A stretch of 64,000 bases of DNA from Cohnella candidum (GTDB taxonomy: Bacteria; Bacillota; Bacilli; Paenibacillales; Paenibacillaceae). The notes beneath the pieces are model-generated. The model saw only the letters and a program-made list of their open reading frames with translations. It was not told where the DNA came from and made no database searches. Positions 25,645 to 35,667 of the stretch are shown here, one piece after another. A program made the position numbers and the translations under genes. How positions within the stretch are numbered: position 1 is the first letter of the stretch; every line of letters begins with the position of its first letter. The stretch spans positions 4,155,001 to 4,219,000 of the forward strand of contig NZ_CP033433.1 of the NCBI RefSeq assembly GCF_003713065.1. Direction: 5' to 3'.

Positions 25645-26313
25645 TTACGCCGCAACCTGCGCGTCAACCGATACGGACTCCGATTTTCCGAATGCCAGCA
25701 TGCCGCCGAACAAGGCGAAAACCAGATGGATGACCGGAAACACGTTGATGGTCTGCACGCCGATCCCGCCGATCAGGATCACGAGGGCAACCAATGTCAG
25801 CACGCCCAGCCAACGGGGGAATACGCGGGCCCGCAGCGTCGCGATGCCAAGAAGCAGCATGCCGAGAATAATGCCCGGAATGAGCGGAATCAGCACGGCC
25901 AGCGACAGCGGATATTGGTCCGTCATCAGATTGTTGATTTGGTCGTTTACGACTTTCAGCGTCTCCGAGTCTTTCACGTGGTCGAAAATAATCGGGTAGG
26001 CGAGAATTTGGACCGGTCCGTGGAAGATTTCAAGGATCATGCCGATGAACAGCAGCGGAAACCCGATCCAGCCCCATGTTTTCAGCCTCGCCGATTGCCT
26101 GAGGAAAATCCCCGGCATCCCGAGCAGGATTAAGATCGACGCCCAAGCCAGCAGCACGTGCGTGTTGACGGCCGCTTTCACGAAGTCCGGAATATCGGCC
26201 AGCGTTTCCGGGGTATCCCCGATATGCAGAAGCTGTCCGGCAACCCCCATCGCTCCCCCGATCAACAGAGTCCAGCCCGCGAATTTCAAATAACCTTTCG
26301 GTAATGCGATCAT
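25645..26313 (-). CDS. Hypothetical six-helix membrane protein
   Basis: 222 residues with six hydrophobic segments (FAGWTLLIGGAMGVAGQLL, VLLAWASILILLGMPGIFL, WIGFPLLFIGMILEIF, SLAVLIPLIPGIILGMLLL, WLGVLTLVALVILIGGIGV, VIHLVFALFGGMLAF). The pattern recalls DUF4386-type proteins but I cannot name a family. Monocistronic; GGAGGAG ribosome site. Confidence 0.75.
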   Translation of the reverse strand: MIALPKGYLKFAGWTLLIGGAMGVAGQLLHIGDTPETLADIPDFVKAAVNTHVLLAWASILILLGMPGIFLRQSARLKTWGWIGFPLLFIGMILEIFHGPVQILAYPIIFDHVKDSETLKVVNDQINNLMTDQYPLSLAVLIPLIPGIILGMLLLGIATLRARVFPRWLGVLTLVALVILIGGIGVQTINVFPVIHLVFALFGGMLAFGKSESVSVDAQVAA

Positions 26314-26503
26314 TCATTATCTCCTCCTTTAACTCGCGCATCTAAGGCGCAGTCCCTATCATACACGGACCTGCATTCCCAACAGGAAGAGCGGGAGATT
26401 CCCGGCGGCCGGGAAATCTTTTTGGGAAAACGTTCGGGAAGAAGACGGGAGTTTACGGGCTGAAACGGCGCCTGCTATACTTTGGCAAGAGGGAGGGACG
26501 TTT

Positions 26504-28675
26504 GTGAAAATCGGGCGGTGGGTCGCGGGTCTCATCTGTTTGTGCGGAATCGTGCTGTTCGTCTATTCCGTGCCGATGTTTTACGTGGAATTAAGGGACC
26601 ATTGCGTCGGCTTCGCGTCTTGCTCCGCCTTTTATGATACCGCTCCTACCCCGGAATGGCTGGAATCCCATGGCCTTACGGCATCGGCTTTCGCCTTCGC
26701 CTACACGGCCCTCTATACTTTGTTCGGTCTCGTCTACATCTCGGTAGGCTTGCTGATCTTTCGGTACAAATCCAAGGAGTTCGTCGGCTCCGTCGCGTCC
26801 GTGGCGTTAGTCACCCAAGGTTACATGTTCAACTCTCTCTCCCAATTTCTTCTGCAAGCCCACCCTTCCGTCACCCTGCTCGTGAAAATCCTGGAGGTTC
26901 TGTCCTATTCCGCGTTCATGACGCTGTATTACGTCTTCCCGAACGGGCGGTTCGCCCCGCGTTGGACGAAGTACGCGCTGATCGTCTTGCTCCTTCCGGG
27001 GATTGGGCGATCGCTTCTGCCCGGTACTCCCTTTGACCTTCAAGCCGTAGGCCATAACCTTTATATCATCTGGACGATGACCTGGATGGTCAGCCTTCTG
27101 ACGGTGCAAATCCACCGCTACCGCAAAGTGCTCGATCCCATCGAAAAACAGCAAGCCAAATGGGCGTTCTACGGCATGTTCGGCGGCATTGCGTTCCTGA
27201 TCGGCGTCACCTTGGTGTTCGTCTTCAAACCGGATGATTTGAACCGAAATCCCCTGTTCCTTTATGGCATGGAGACGCTGCTCGATTTCGGAATGATGCT
27301 GATTCCGTTCACGCTGGCGATCGCCCTGCTTAAGCGCAGGCTGTGGGACATCGACGCGCTGGTCAACCGGACGCTCGTCTACGTTGCGCTCTCTCTTTTC
27401 GTGATCGCCGTTTATATTGTAGGGGTGTGGTATGTCGGTACGGTTTTCCGGTCCGCCTCCAACCTCATCTCCTCCCTCATCGCGACCGGCATCATCGCCA
27501 TCCTGTTCTCTCCCCTCAAGGAATTCCTGCAGCGAAAAGTCAACCGCCTGATCTACGGGGACAACGAGGATCCGCTCACCGTACTCGGCACGCTGGGCTG
27601 CCAATTGGAAAATCCGCTGTCGCCCCATGAAGCGCTCAAGGTCGTCGTCCATACCGTCAAGGACGCGCTCAAACTTCCCTACGCGGGGCTGTCGATCGTT
27701 CGTGACGGCGGCGGCGATTCTATGATCGTGGCCGAAGAGGGCGAGCCAGCCAGCGAGCCGCTGCGGCTGCCGCTCGTGCACCGCGGCGAGAAGCTCGGCG
27801 AGCTGCTGTGCGCTCCCCGCTCGGCGGGCGAATCCTTCACGGTGTCGGATCGGCGCTTCCTCGACATGCTGGTTCGCCAGGCCGGCGCGGTCGTACAGAG
27901 TGCAACCGCTTCGCTGGACCTGATTCGCGCCGCGGAGGACTTGCGCGAATCCCGCGAACGGCTCGTCCTCGCGCGGGAAGAAGAACGCCGCAGGCTGCGC
28001 GGCAACCTGCACGACGACCTGGCGCCGCGGCTGGCGGCGCTCGCATTCACCGCGTCGGCCGCCGAGACGCTGCTCGAGTCCGACCCGGCCAAGACCAAAG
28101 CCATTCTCGCCGAGCTGCAGACGGTCATCCGCTCCTCGGTGGCGGACATCCGGCGGCTCGTTCACGACCTGCGGCCGCCATCATTAGATGAGCTTGGGCT
28201 CATCGATGCGATCCGCGAGCGCATCCACGACATCACCCGCCCGATGGCCAGGCCGGACGGCCAAGCGGGAGGCGGCCCGACCGAGTTCCGCCTGTTCGCT
28301 CCCGAGACGCTGCCCGAGCTCCCCGCCGCGGTGGAAGTCGCTGCCTTCCGGATCGTGACCGAAGCGATGGTCAACGTTATCCGCCATTCCGGCGCTCGGC
28401 GGTGCGAAGTCAGCATCGCGTACATCCTTGAGCCGGAGGCGGCGCTGACGCTGGAGATCGCGGACGACGGCGTGGGCATCGGCGTCGGTGGCGGCTCGCG
28501 CCGTGCGGGCGGGCTGGGGCCGGGCGGCATCGGCCTCCAGTCGATGCGTGAACGGGCGGAAGAGCTGGGCGGCTATTTCCGCGTCGAGAATGTGGAGCCG
28601 GCCGGCGCCCGTGTGACGGCCAGGCTGCCCTTGACAGCGGGCCATGACAATGGTGAAAGGAGCGAAAGCGCATGA
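26504..28675 (+). CDS. NarL/LiaS-type membrane sensor histidine kinase
   Basis: 723 residues. The N-terminal half (~1-340) has about nine helices and a short cysteine-containing loop (DHCVGFASCSAF). A GAF-like segment follows (~355-475). HisKA_3 dimerisation comes next, with phospho-acceptor His503 in EEERRRLRGNLHDDLAPRL, and HATPase_c has the N-box MVNVIRHSGA and G-boxes DDGVGIG and GIGLQSMRERAEELGG. The stimulus is unknown. Its end overlaps the response regulator start (ATGA at 28672). Confidence 0.92.
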   Translation: MKIGRWVAGLICLCGIVLFVYSVPMFYVELRDHCVGFASCSAFYDTAPTPEWLESHGLTASAFAFAYTALYTLFGLVYISVGLLIFRYKSKEFVGSVASVALVTQGYMFNSLSQFLLQAHPSVTLLVKILEVLSYSAFMTLYYVFPNGRFAPRWTKYALIVLLLPGIGRSLLPGTPFDLQAVGHNLYIIWTMTWMVSLLTVQIHRYRKVLDPIEKQQAKWAFYGMFGGIAFLIGVTLVFVFKPDDLNRNPLFLYGMETLLDFGMMLIPFTLAIALLKRRLWDIDALVNRTLVYVALSLFVIAVYIVGVWYVGTVFRSASNLISSLIATGIIAILFSPLKEFLQRKVNRLIYGDNEDPLTVLGTLGCQLENPLSPHEALKVVVHTVKDALKLPYAGLSIVRDGGGDSMIVAEEGEPASEPLRLPLVHRGEKLGELLCAPRSAGESFTVSDRRFLDMLVRQAGAVVQSATASLDLIRAAEDLRESRERLVLAREEERRRLRGNLHDDLAPRLAALAFTASAAETLLESDPAKTKAILAELQTVIRSSVADIRRLVHDLRPPSLDELGLIDAIRERIHDITRPMARPDGQAGGGPTEFRLFAPETLPELPAAVEVAAFRIVTEAMVNVIRHSGARRCEVSIAYILEPEAALTLEIADDGVGIGVGGGSRRAGGLGPGGIGLQSMRERAEELGGYFRVENVEPAGARVTARLPLTAGHDNGERSESA

Positions 28676-29319
28676 ATCCCCTGCGAATCGTCATCGTCGA
28701 CGACCATCCGATGTTTCGCCACGGCGTCCGGACTCTATTCTCTACGACTCCGGATCTCGAAGTCGTCGGGGAAGCTGCCAACGGCCAAGAGGCGCTGACG
28801 CTGGCCTCCGAGCTGATTCCCGACGTCATGCTGATGGACATCCGGATGCCGGGAGAGAGCGGCGTGGAAATCACGCGCAAAATCACCTCCCGCTTCCCCG
28901 CCGTCCGCATCCTGATCCTCACCATGTTCGAGGACGACGCTTCCGTGTTCACGGCCATGCGCAGCGGCGCCAAGGGCTACGTCCTCAAGGACGCGGACAA
29001 AGACGAGCTGCTGCGGGCGATCCGGGCAGTCGGCAACGGCGAAGCGATTTTCAGCCCCGGCATCGCGTCGCGGATGATCGAATATTTCTCCATGAGCCGG
29101 CCCGCGGCCAGCGAGGAAATGTTCCCGGAGCTGAGCGTGCGAGAGCGCGAGGTGCTGTATCTCATGACGGAAGGGCTGTCCAACGCGGCCATCTCCTCCA
29201 AGCTGGAGATCAGCGGGAAAACGGTCGCCAACTATATCACGAACATCCTCAACAAGCTCCAGGTGCAGGACCGCCACGAAGCGATGCGCCTTGCCCGGGA
29301 ATCGCGCAAAGACATATGA
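28672..29319 (+). CDS. NarL/FixJ-type response regulator
   Basis: 215 residues. Receiver with acidic pocket D10/D11, phospho-acceptor Asp56 in DVMLMDIRMPG, Thr in LILTMFED and Lys in VLKDAD. The C-terminal LuxR-type helix-turn-helix is LSVREREVLYLMTEGLSNAA then KLEISGKTVANYITNILNKL. Cognate partner of the overlapping kinase. No target genes are evident nearby. Confidence 0.94.
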   Translation: MNPLRIVIVDDHPMFRHGVRTLFSTTPDLEVVGEAANGQEALTLASELIPDVMLMDIRMPGESGVEITRKITSRFPAVRILILTMFEDDASVFTAMRSGAKGYVLKDADKDELLRAIRAVGNGEAIFSPGIASRMIEYFSMSRPAASEEMFPELSVREREVLYLMTEGLSNAAISSKLEISGKTVANYITNILNKLQVQDRHEAMRLARESRKDI

Positions 29320-29369
29320 TACAATGGCGCTGAAAGCATAGAGTCGAATGCCCGGAAGGAGCGGACCGA

Positions 29370-29762
29370 ATGGACTGGAGAGTTTCCGCCGCCGATGAGA
29401 AAATCCGCGAAGCGATCCGCAAGGGAGAGTTCGACAACCTCCCCGGCAAGGGCCAACCTCTGCCTCCGGATGACCTCGAAGGGGTGCCGGAAGGGCTGCG
29501 CATCGGCTTCAAGCTGCTGAAGAACGCCGGCATGATCCCGGAGGAAATGCAGCTGCGCAAGGATATGGTCACGCTCGAAGATCTGCTGGCGGCTTGCCGG
29601 GACGAAACCGAGCGCGCGAAGCTGCGGGGCGAACTATCCGCCAAGAAGCTTCGCTACCAATCGCTCATGTCCGACCGCGGCTGGCACGTATCGGACGCGT
29701 TCACCGCATACGAGCGGCAGATTCAAGAGAAGCTGATGCGGGAAGGCGAAAATACAGAATGA
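29370..29762 (+). CDS. DUF1992 (DnaJ-homologue subfamily C28-like) protein
   Basis: 130 residues. The hallmark segment is ADEKIREAIRKGEFDNLPGK, followed by GQPLPP and LKNAGMIPEEMQLRKD, then a helical tail. Members are widespread, soluble and of unknown function. AAGGAG ribosome site. 50 bp behind the response regulator; possibly co-transcribed. Confidence 0.9.
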   Translation: MDWRVSAADEKIREAIRKGEFDNLPGKGQPLPPDDLEGVPEGLRIGFKLLKNAGMIPEEMQLRKDMVTLEDLLAACRDETERAKLRGELSAKKLRYQSLMSDRGWHVSDAFTAYERQIQEKLMREGENTE

Positions 29763-29814
29763 TGCGATTAGGCGGGTACGAGGTACCCGCTTTTCTCTTG
29801 CATTAGCGCTCGCC

Positions 29815-30000
29815 TAATTCGAATTTGCACAACTGCAGGACTTTTCGCCGACGATTTGACGCAGCAGTTGGATTTTGCACACTTGGAGCCCCATTCCTGC
29901 GTTCCGCCGTCGATTTTAGCCATGCAAGTGGGCGAATTCGAAATGCAGCCGAACGTCGAGGGCGCGATGTCGATTTAATTGTGCAAATCCGATTTACAGC
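29815..30000. repeat. Intergenic repeat built on a TTTGCACA core
   Basis: The 298-bp gap 29763-30060 contains three versions of one motif: GAATTTGCACAACTGCAG, GGATTTTGCACACTTGGAG and, inverted, AATTGTGCAAATCCGA, each next to a CGACGATTT/GTCGATTTTA-like block. Such units look like dispersed intergenic repeats of this group of bacteria. Only one cluster lies in the window, so dispersal is not shown. Confidence 0.5.
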
Positions 30001-30060
30001 GCGCCCACTCTCCCAAATGCGTGCTATGATGGGGAAAATCGTGGCAAGAGGATGGATACT

Positions 30061-30876
30061 ATGTTCGTCACTCTGCATCCCGACGACGAAATATTGCACC
30101 GGCAGCCTTTCACGGATGCTGAAGTGCCGTATAACTTGATCCATCTGATCTGCGGCAACGAACAAAACTATTGTTTGAAAAGTACGGACGGCCGTTTCAT
30201 CTTCGCTCAAACTCCAGGTCATAAGGCTTGGGTATGGATGGCGGACGACGTGGATGACCAGTTTTCGCAAGTTCTCGTCACAGCGCTGATCGAACGAATT
30301 CAGGATGTGGAGCTGCCGGGCATTTCCGGAGAGTCGGCATTGGCCCGGAAGTTCGCCCATACTTATTCCCTTGCGCGCCAGGTAACTTATCGAACGGAAT
30401 TGATCATGGAATCATACGTTTGCCCGGTCGTAAAGACGCCCTCAAAAGGCGGCACATGGTTGAAAAAAGCCACTCTCGAGCACGCCCAGACCCTTGCGGA
30501 GTTTTGCGCAGGATTTGCCCGAGACGCTTATGGGACTTCCGCCGAGCCTTCCAGTCAACTCCCTCTGGCAGAACGCATGATCCAATCGGGCAACTTATAT
30601 CTTCTGTTCGCCGATTCCCCCGAGCCCGTGTCGATGGCCAACATCGCGCACCGTTCCGCCCGCCATGCCCGCATCAACGCGGTCTACACGCCGCCGGAGC
30701 AACGGAAGCAAGGCTACGCAAGCGCCGTAGTCTCTCAATTATGCGACATTGTACACCAAGAGGGGCTGATCCCCATGCTGTATGCAGATACAAAGAATCC
30801 GGACTCGAACAAGGTTTATCGGAACATCGGGTTCGTGGAGAGCGGTAAGATCGCCGAAATCAAATTCTCAAAATAA
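30061..30876 (+). CDS. GNAT-family N-acetyltransferase
   Basis: 271 residues from ATG 30061, nine bases after AAGAGG (ATG 30052 sits on that site). The N-terminal ~130 residues are a separate domain. The GNAT fold follows, with the acetyl-CoA motif INAVYTPPEQRKQGYASAVVS and C-terminal NPDSNKVYRNIGFVESG. The layout matches GNAT proteins with an FR47-like C-terminus. The acceptor substrate is unknown. Confidence 0.87.
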   Translation: MFVTLHPDDEILHRQPFTDAEVPYNLIHLICGNEQNYCLKSTDGRFIFAQTPGHKAWVWMADDVDDQFSQVLVTALIERIQDVELPGISGESALARKFAHTYSLARQVTYRTELIMESYVCPVVKTPSKGGTWLKKATLEHAQTLAEFCAGFARDAYGTSAEPSSQLPLAERMIQSGNLYLLFADSPEPVSMANIAHRSARHARINAVYTPPEQRKQGYASAVVSQLCDIVHQEGLIPMLYADTKNPDSNKVYRNIGFVESGKIAEIKFSK

Positions 30877-30905
30877 AATGCTTGGCCTCCAAGGCCAAGC
30901 ATTTC
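30877..30905. terminator. Bidirectional terminator
   Basis: AAATGCTTGGCCT/AAGGCCAAGCATTT: near-perfect 13-bp stem with a short loop between converging genes. Confidence 0.88.
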
Positions 30906-30919
30906 TTATATCCGCCTGC

Positions 30920-31729
30920 TCACTTCTGCAAGAACTTCAAAAACGTGCTGTTGAACGTCTCCAACTCATCGTAATACAAACCGTGGCCGCTTTTCTCGAA
31001 CCGGTACAGCTGCGACCCCGCGATGCTGCGGTGCATCTCCTGCGCGGATTCGAACGGGACGATTTTGTCATGCGCTCCATGAAAAATGACCGTCGGTACC
31101 CGGATGCGGGGAAGATCGCGGCGAAGGTCCTCATCCCGCAGCGCCACGAGCGTGCCGTACGTGCCGTGCCCGGACGCCTGCAGTCCCAAATCACCGAACC
31201 ATTTCATATAAGGCTCGCTATGCGGAACGGCGAAGAAATCCTTCGAGAATCCTTCCAGCATCTTCGGCCGATCGGCCAAAGTTTGACGCAGCAAGTCATT
31301 GACCGACTCCACCGGCAAGCCATAAGGATAATCCGGCCTCTTCGTAAAGACGGGTCCGGCAGCCGATACCAAGCCCAGCTTCCGAACGCCGTAGCCTCCA
31401 TGCCGTGCCATGTAGCGGATGGAGATCGCGCCCCCGACCGAGAAGCCGGCCAGCGTGAAATCGCGCAGCCGGTAAGCCTCGACCACGGCCCGTACATCAT
31501 CCGACATCCGGTCGTACGTATACCCCGTCCAAGGGCTGCTGGACCTGCCGAAGCCGCGCAAATCCATCGCGATGCACCGATAGCCGAACCGGGGAAGCAC
31601 GTCGAACTGGTACTCGAACATCCTCTGGTTCACCGGCCAGCCATGAATGAACAGGATGGGCTTTCCCATCCCGGGATCGATGTCCTCTACATAGATATAG
31701 ACCCCGTTCTCCGACTCGATATAAGGCAA
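30920..31729 (-). CDS. Alpha/beta-fold hydrolase
   Basis: 269 residues if started at TTG 31729, nine bases after GGAGG; the frame stays open to ATG 31789 but without a ribosome site. Features: oxyanion FIHGWPVN, nucleophile Ser in LAGFSVGGAIS, acid Asp in FHGAHDKIVP, and His in FEKSGHGLYYDE. It is related to haloperoxidase/esterase-type hydrolases. Substrate unknown. It converges on the GNAT gene. Confidence 0.88.
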   Translation of the reverse strand: MPYIESENGVYIYVEDIDPGMGKPILFIHGWPVNQRMFEYQFDVLPRFGYRCIAMDLRGFGRSSSPWTGYTYDRMSDDVRAVVEAYRLRDFTLAGFSVGGAISIRYMARHGGYGVRKLGLVSAAGPVFTKRPDYPYGLPVESVNDLLRQTLADRPKMLEGFSKDFFAVPHSEPYMKWFGDLGLQASGHGTYGTLVALRDEDLRRDLPRIRVPTVIFHGAHDKIVPFESAQEMHRSIAGSQLYRFEKSGHGLYYDELETFNSTFLKFLQK

Positions 31730-31801
31730 AACGCCGCACCTCCGCATACGTCCATTCATTCGAACGTATGCCGAAGGCCGGCGTTTCATGCTCGTGCCGC
31801 C

Positions 31802-33820
31802 TTATGCAGGCACTTCCACGCCGCCCAGCTGAAGCTGGTACATCGCGTGGTATTTGCCGCCGAGCTGCATGAGCTCGTCGTGATTGCCGCGTTCGACGAT
31901 TTTGCCGCGATCGAGCACGAGGATCTGGTCCGCCGAGCGGATCGTCGACAGCCGGTGCGCGATGACGAACGTCGTGCGTCCCCGCTTCAGCACGTCGAGC
32001 GCAGCCTGGATGATCGCTTCCGTTTCGGTGTCGATGCTCGCCGTGGCTTCGTCCAGGATCAGGATCGCCGGATCGAAGGCGAGCGCCCGCGCGAACGAGA
32101 TCAGCTGCCGCTGCCCTGCGGACAGCGTGCTGCCTTTCTCGATCACCGGCTCGTCGATGCCTTGCGGCAGCTGCTGGAACATCTCGTAGGCGCCGACATC
32201 CTTGAGCGCCTGCTCAACCTTCTCCCGCGTAATCGACGGATCGCCCAGGCTCACGTTCGACGCGATCGTCCCCGTGAACAGGAACGGATCCTGCAGCACG
32301 ATGCCCATGTGCTGGCGCAGCTCCTGCTTCGGCAGGTCGCGCACGTCGACCCCGTCGATGGAGATGATGCCCCGCTCCACGTCGTAGAACCGGAACAGCA
32401 GGTTCAGGATCGAGCTTTTGCCGGAGCCCGTATGGCCGACCAGCGCGACCGTTTCCCCTTGGCGGGCATTGAACGTGATGTTCTTCAGCACGTCCTCGCC
32501 TTCCTTGTAAGCGAAGGACACGTTGTCGAAGCGGACGTCACCGCGGTAGCGCGGCAGCTTCTCCTCCGAAACGTCGACCCCTTCCTCATCAAGCAGCTCG
32601 AACACCCGCTCCGCCGATACGCGCGCCGTTTCGAGATTCGCCAGCTGATTGACGATCCCGACGACCGGCTGCATCATCCGCCCGATATAGTCGATGAAGG
32701 CGTACAGCATCCCGACGGTCATCGCCGCTCCGAGCCAGTCTTTCGCGAAAATCCATATGGCGATGAGGAAAAATAAGTTCCGGAAAACGTTGACCAGATT
32801 GTGCGACATGATCGAGTTCAGCTGCAGCAGCTTGTTCCGGAAGCCCAGGTAGCTGCTGTTAAGCTCTTCGAACTCGTTCTCCGTCTGTTTCTCGCGGCGG
32901 AACGCCTGGATGATCGGCATCCCCTGGATCGATTCGTTGACGATCGCGTTGATGTCGCTCAGCCGCGACCGGATCTCGTGGTTGTACTTGGCCGCGAATT
33001 TGCGGTAGATCACGATCCAGAAGTACAGGATCGGCACGACCGGCAGCGAAATGACCGCCAGGTGCCAATCGAGCACGAACAGCGCGCCCAGAATGGCCGT
33101 GATGAAAATAACGCCGGAGAAGAAGTTCGCAAGCACGTTCACGTACAGCTCGCGAATCGCCTCCGTGTCGTTGGTGACCCGGGCGACGACCTTGCCCGCC
33201 GGCAAGTTATCGAAGTACCGCACCGGAAGCCGTTGGATGTGCGAGAACACGTCGTTGCGCATCCGGTGGATGATCCGGTTCGCCGAAACCTGAAGCAGGT
33301 AGCGCTGGCCGTAAGCCAGCACCGAACCCGCGGCCAGGAAGCCGAAGTAGGTTAGCGCCAATTGGATCAAGCCGCGGAATTCCGGCTGATAGAAGGAGTA
33401 CACTTCTCCGGTCGTCAGCTTTGCCGCCGGGTAAGATACCGGGTTTCCTTGCGACGGAGTCACCGTGAGCATATCGCCGCTGACGGCCATCGTCCCTTCC
33501 GCCAAGTCACCGGCATTCACGAAATAATAAGACCTTCCTACCTGCACGATGCGCGCGGCGGCTCCCGCCGATTCGCCTTCCGCTAGACGGTCGCCGCGTT
33601 TGTAACGCTTCCCGTCATAAGGCACGCTGTATCGGTCATGACTCTGCGTTTCGTTCCAAACCTTCTGAATCCCCATGATATGGTCGTCGATCATCCGCTT
33701 CGCGTAGATCGGCCCCACCAGCTCGGCGCTTACCGCCAGAGCCAGGAGCAGCAGCGCCGCCAGAATCGGCTTTTTGTACAGCAGGGCATATCGAAACAAC
33801 CGTATACCTGTCGTATTCAC
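31802..33820 (-). CDS. bmrD: ABC multidrug exporter subunit, BmrD-type
   Basis: 672 residues (B. subtilis BmrD/YheH is 673). Six helices; an ~100-residue extracellular insert between helices 1 and 2 (DRYSVPYDGKRYKRGDRLAE) is typical of this subunit. NBD: Walker A GHTGSGKSS, signature LSAGQRQL, Walker B ILILDEATAS with the catalytic Glu, so this half carries the active Glu. It pairs with the product of the upstream gene (33854). Together they export drugs as a heterodimer. Confidence 0.9.
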   Translation of the reverse strand: MNTTGIRLFRYALLYKKPILAALLLLALAVSAELVGPIYAKRMIDDHIMGIQKVWNETQSHDRYSVPYDGKRYKRGDRLAEGESAGAAARIVQVGRSYYFVNAGDLAEGTMAVSGDMLTVTPSQGNPVSYPAAKLTTGEVYSFYQPEFRGLIQLALTYFGFLAAGSVLAYGQRYLLQVSANRIIHRMRNDVFSHIQRLPVRYFDNLPAGKVVARVTNDTEAIRELYVNVLANFFSGVIFITAILGALFVLDWHLAVISLPVVPILYFWIVIYRKFAAKYNHEIRSRLSDINAIVNESIQGMPIIQAFRREKQTENEFEELNSSYLGFRNKLLQLNSIMSHNLVNVFRNLFFLIAIWIFAKDWLGAAMTVGMLYAFIDYIGRMMQPVVGIVNQLANLETARVSAERVFELLDEEGVDVSEEKLPRYRGDVRFDNVSFAYKEGEDVLKNITFNARQGETVALVGHTGSGKSSILNLLFRFYDVERGIISIDGVDVRDLPKQELRQHMGIVLQDPFLFTGTIASNVSLGDPSITREKVEQALKDVGAYEMFQQLPQGIDEPVIEKGSTLSAGQRQLISFARALAFDPAILILDEATASIDTETEAIIQAALDVLKRGRTTFVIAHRLSTIRSADQILVLDRGKIVERGNHDELMQLGGKYHAMYQLQLGGVEVPA

Positions 33821-33853
33821 AGTCTCTCACCTTCTATCCCCATTCGTCGTCTA

Positions 33854-35605
33854 TTACGCATCGAGCACCTCCGTCAGCTGCTGGCGGTCGAATTGTTCTT
33901 TGTACCAACCGCCCAGCTCCAGAAGCCGGTCATGCGTGCCTTCTTCCACGACCCGCCCTTCGTCCAGGACGATAATCCAGTCCGCATGCTGCACGGCGGA
34001 CAGCCGGTGGGTCGTAATGATCGTCGTTTTGCCCGCGCGTTCCCGGCGGACGCCTTCCAGGATTTCAACTTCCGTTTTCGCGTCTACCGCCGACAGCGCG
34101 TCGTCGAGCATCAGGATTTCCGGGTCAGCGATGACCGCCCTCGCGATGCTGACCCGCTGCTTCTGGCCGCCGGAGAGCGCGACACCCTTCTCGCCGACGA
34201 GCGTCTCGAGGCCGTCCGGCAGGAACGCGACGTCCTTGCGGAACGAGGCCAGCTCCAATGCCCGGTTCAGCCTTTCCTCGGTGAACTCGCGGTCCGCGTT
34301 GCCGAACCGGATGTTCTCGCGGATCGTCTTGCTGAACAGCACCGGCTGCTGCGGCACGTAACCGAGCCAGCCGCGGATCTGCTCCAGCGAAACCTCGCTG
34401 AGCGGCGCGCCGCCTACGGTAATGACGCCGCTGCCGAGAGGATACTCCCGCAGCAACTGGCGCAGCACCGTCGTTTTCCCGCTTCCCGTCCGTCCGACGA
34501 TGCCGAGCGTTTGCCCGCGGCGGATCGAGAACGAGATATCGACCAGGTTATCGATGGATGAGGACGGATAACGGAACGTAACCTTATCGAACACGATGTT
34601 ATCGGGTACTTCGACCTTCTTGAGCGTTCCGGCATCCGCGACGTCCGGCTTCACGCCGAGCGTCTCATGGATGCGGTCGAGCGAGGCGTTACCCCGCTGC
34701 ATGATGTTGATCAGCTCGCCGATGGCGAACATCGGCCAGATCAGCATGCCCAGGTACATATTGAACGAGATGAGCTCGCCCAGCGTAATTTCGTTGTGGT
34801 ACACCAGCCAAGCCCCGTAAACCAAGCCGATCAGGTAGCTAAGCCCGACCAGAATTTTGATCACCGGCTCGAACAAAGAGTCAATCCGCGCTACCTGAAC
34901 ATTTTTATGCAGCACTTCATCGGTCTTGACGCGGAACCGATCCTTGTCGGCTTTCTCCTGCACGAACGCCCGGACGACCCGAACGCCCGATACCGATTCC
35001 AGCACCTGGTCGTTCAATTCGCCGAAGGAGTCCTGCGCTTTGGTGAAACGATTGTGGATCATGGCCCCGAAATATTTGAGCACGATGGCGATGACCGGCA
35101 GCGGGATCATCGCCGCCAGCGTCAGCTTCCAGCTGATCGTGCCGGCCATGACGATAAGGAGCGTCGCCATGAACAGCGTGGAATCGATCAGCGTCAGGAT
35201 GCCGAACCCGGCCGTCATCGAGATGGCCGACAGGTCGTTCGTTGCCCGCGCCATCAAGTCTCCCGTACGGTTCCGCTCGTAGAAGGTCGGCGTCATTTTC
35301 AGAAAATGCCTCATCAGTTGCGACCGCATCATCCGTTCCAGAATGAACGAACCTCCGAACAGCTGGTACAGCCAAATTAACGTCAGTCCGTAGCTCGCCA
35401 CGGTGATGGCGAACCAGTAGAGCACCACTTCCGTCCATCTGCCGGCCGTTAAGGTGCCTTCTCGGATGCCGTCGATCGTGTACTCGATCAGCTTCGGCGG
35501 CAGGATGTCGATCACCCCGACGATGGCGAGCAGCACGACGGCCGACGCGTACCTTTTCCACTGCAGCCGGAAAAACCAACCGAGTTTCTTCAAAACGATA
35601 AACAT
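33854..35605 (-). CDS. bmrC: ABC multidrug exporter subunit, BmrC-type
   Basis: 583 residues (B. subtilis BmrC/YheI is 585). Six helices, then NBD: Walker A GRTGSGKTT, signature ALSGGQKQR, Walker B MLDDALSAVD, where Asp replaces the catalytic Glu. This degenerate site is the hallmark of the BmrC half. First gene of the operon. It is preceded by a leader peptide and three hairpins (35668-35913), so expression is probably controlled by ribosome-mediated attenuation, as shown for bmrCD in Bacillus. Confidence 0.9.
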   Translation of the reverse strand: MFIVLKKLGWFFRLQWKRYASAVVLLAIVGVIDILPPKLIEYTIDGIREGTLTAGRWTEVVLYWFAITVASYGLTLIWLYQLFGGSFILERMMRSQLMRHFLKMTPTFYERNRTGDLMARATNDLSAISMTAGFGILTLIDSTLFMATLLIVMAGTISWKLTLAAMIPLPVIAIVLKYFGAMIHNRFTKAQDSFGELNDQVLESVSGVRVVRAFVQEKADKDRFRVKTDEVLHKNVQVARIDSLFEPVIKILVGLSYLIGLVYGAWLVYHNEITLGELISFNMYLGMLIWPMFAIGELINIMQRGNASLDRIHETLGVKPDVADAGTLKKVEVPDNIVFDKVTFRYPSSSIDNLVDISFSIRRGQTLGIVGRTGSGKTTVLRQLLREYPLGSGVITVGGAPLSEVSLEQIRGWLGYVPQQPVLFSKTIRENIRFGNADREFTEERLNRALELASFRKDVAFLPDGLETLVGEKGVALSGGQKQRVSIARAVIADPEILMLDDALSAVDAKTEVEILEGVRRERAGKTTIITTHRLSAVQHADWIIVLDEGRVVEEGTHDRLLELGGWYKEQFDRQQLTEVLDA

Positions 35606-35667
35606 AAAACTCTCTACCCCTCTCCCGGGTCTACCATTTTCTCATCTGGATGGGAACGGTTGGGAAC

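Noticed and set aside
30782..32776. 664-codon plus-strand open frame opposite the hydrolase and bmrD genes
   Set aside because: Arg/His/Gln-rich, no domains and no ribosome site; it is the antisense image of GC-rich codons in clearly recognised genes.
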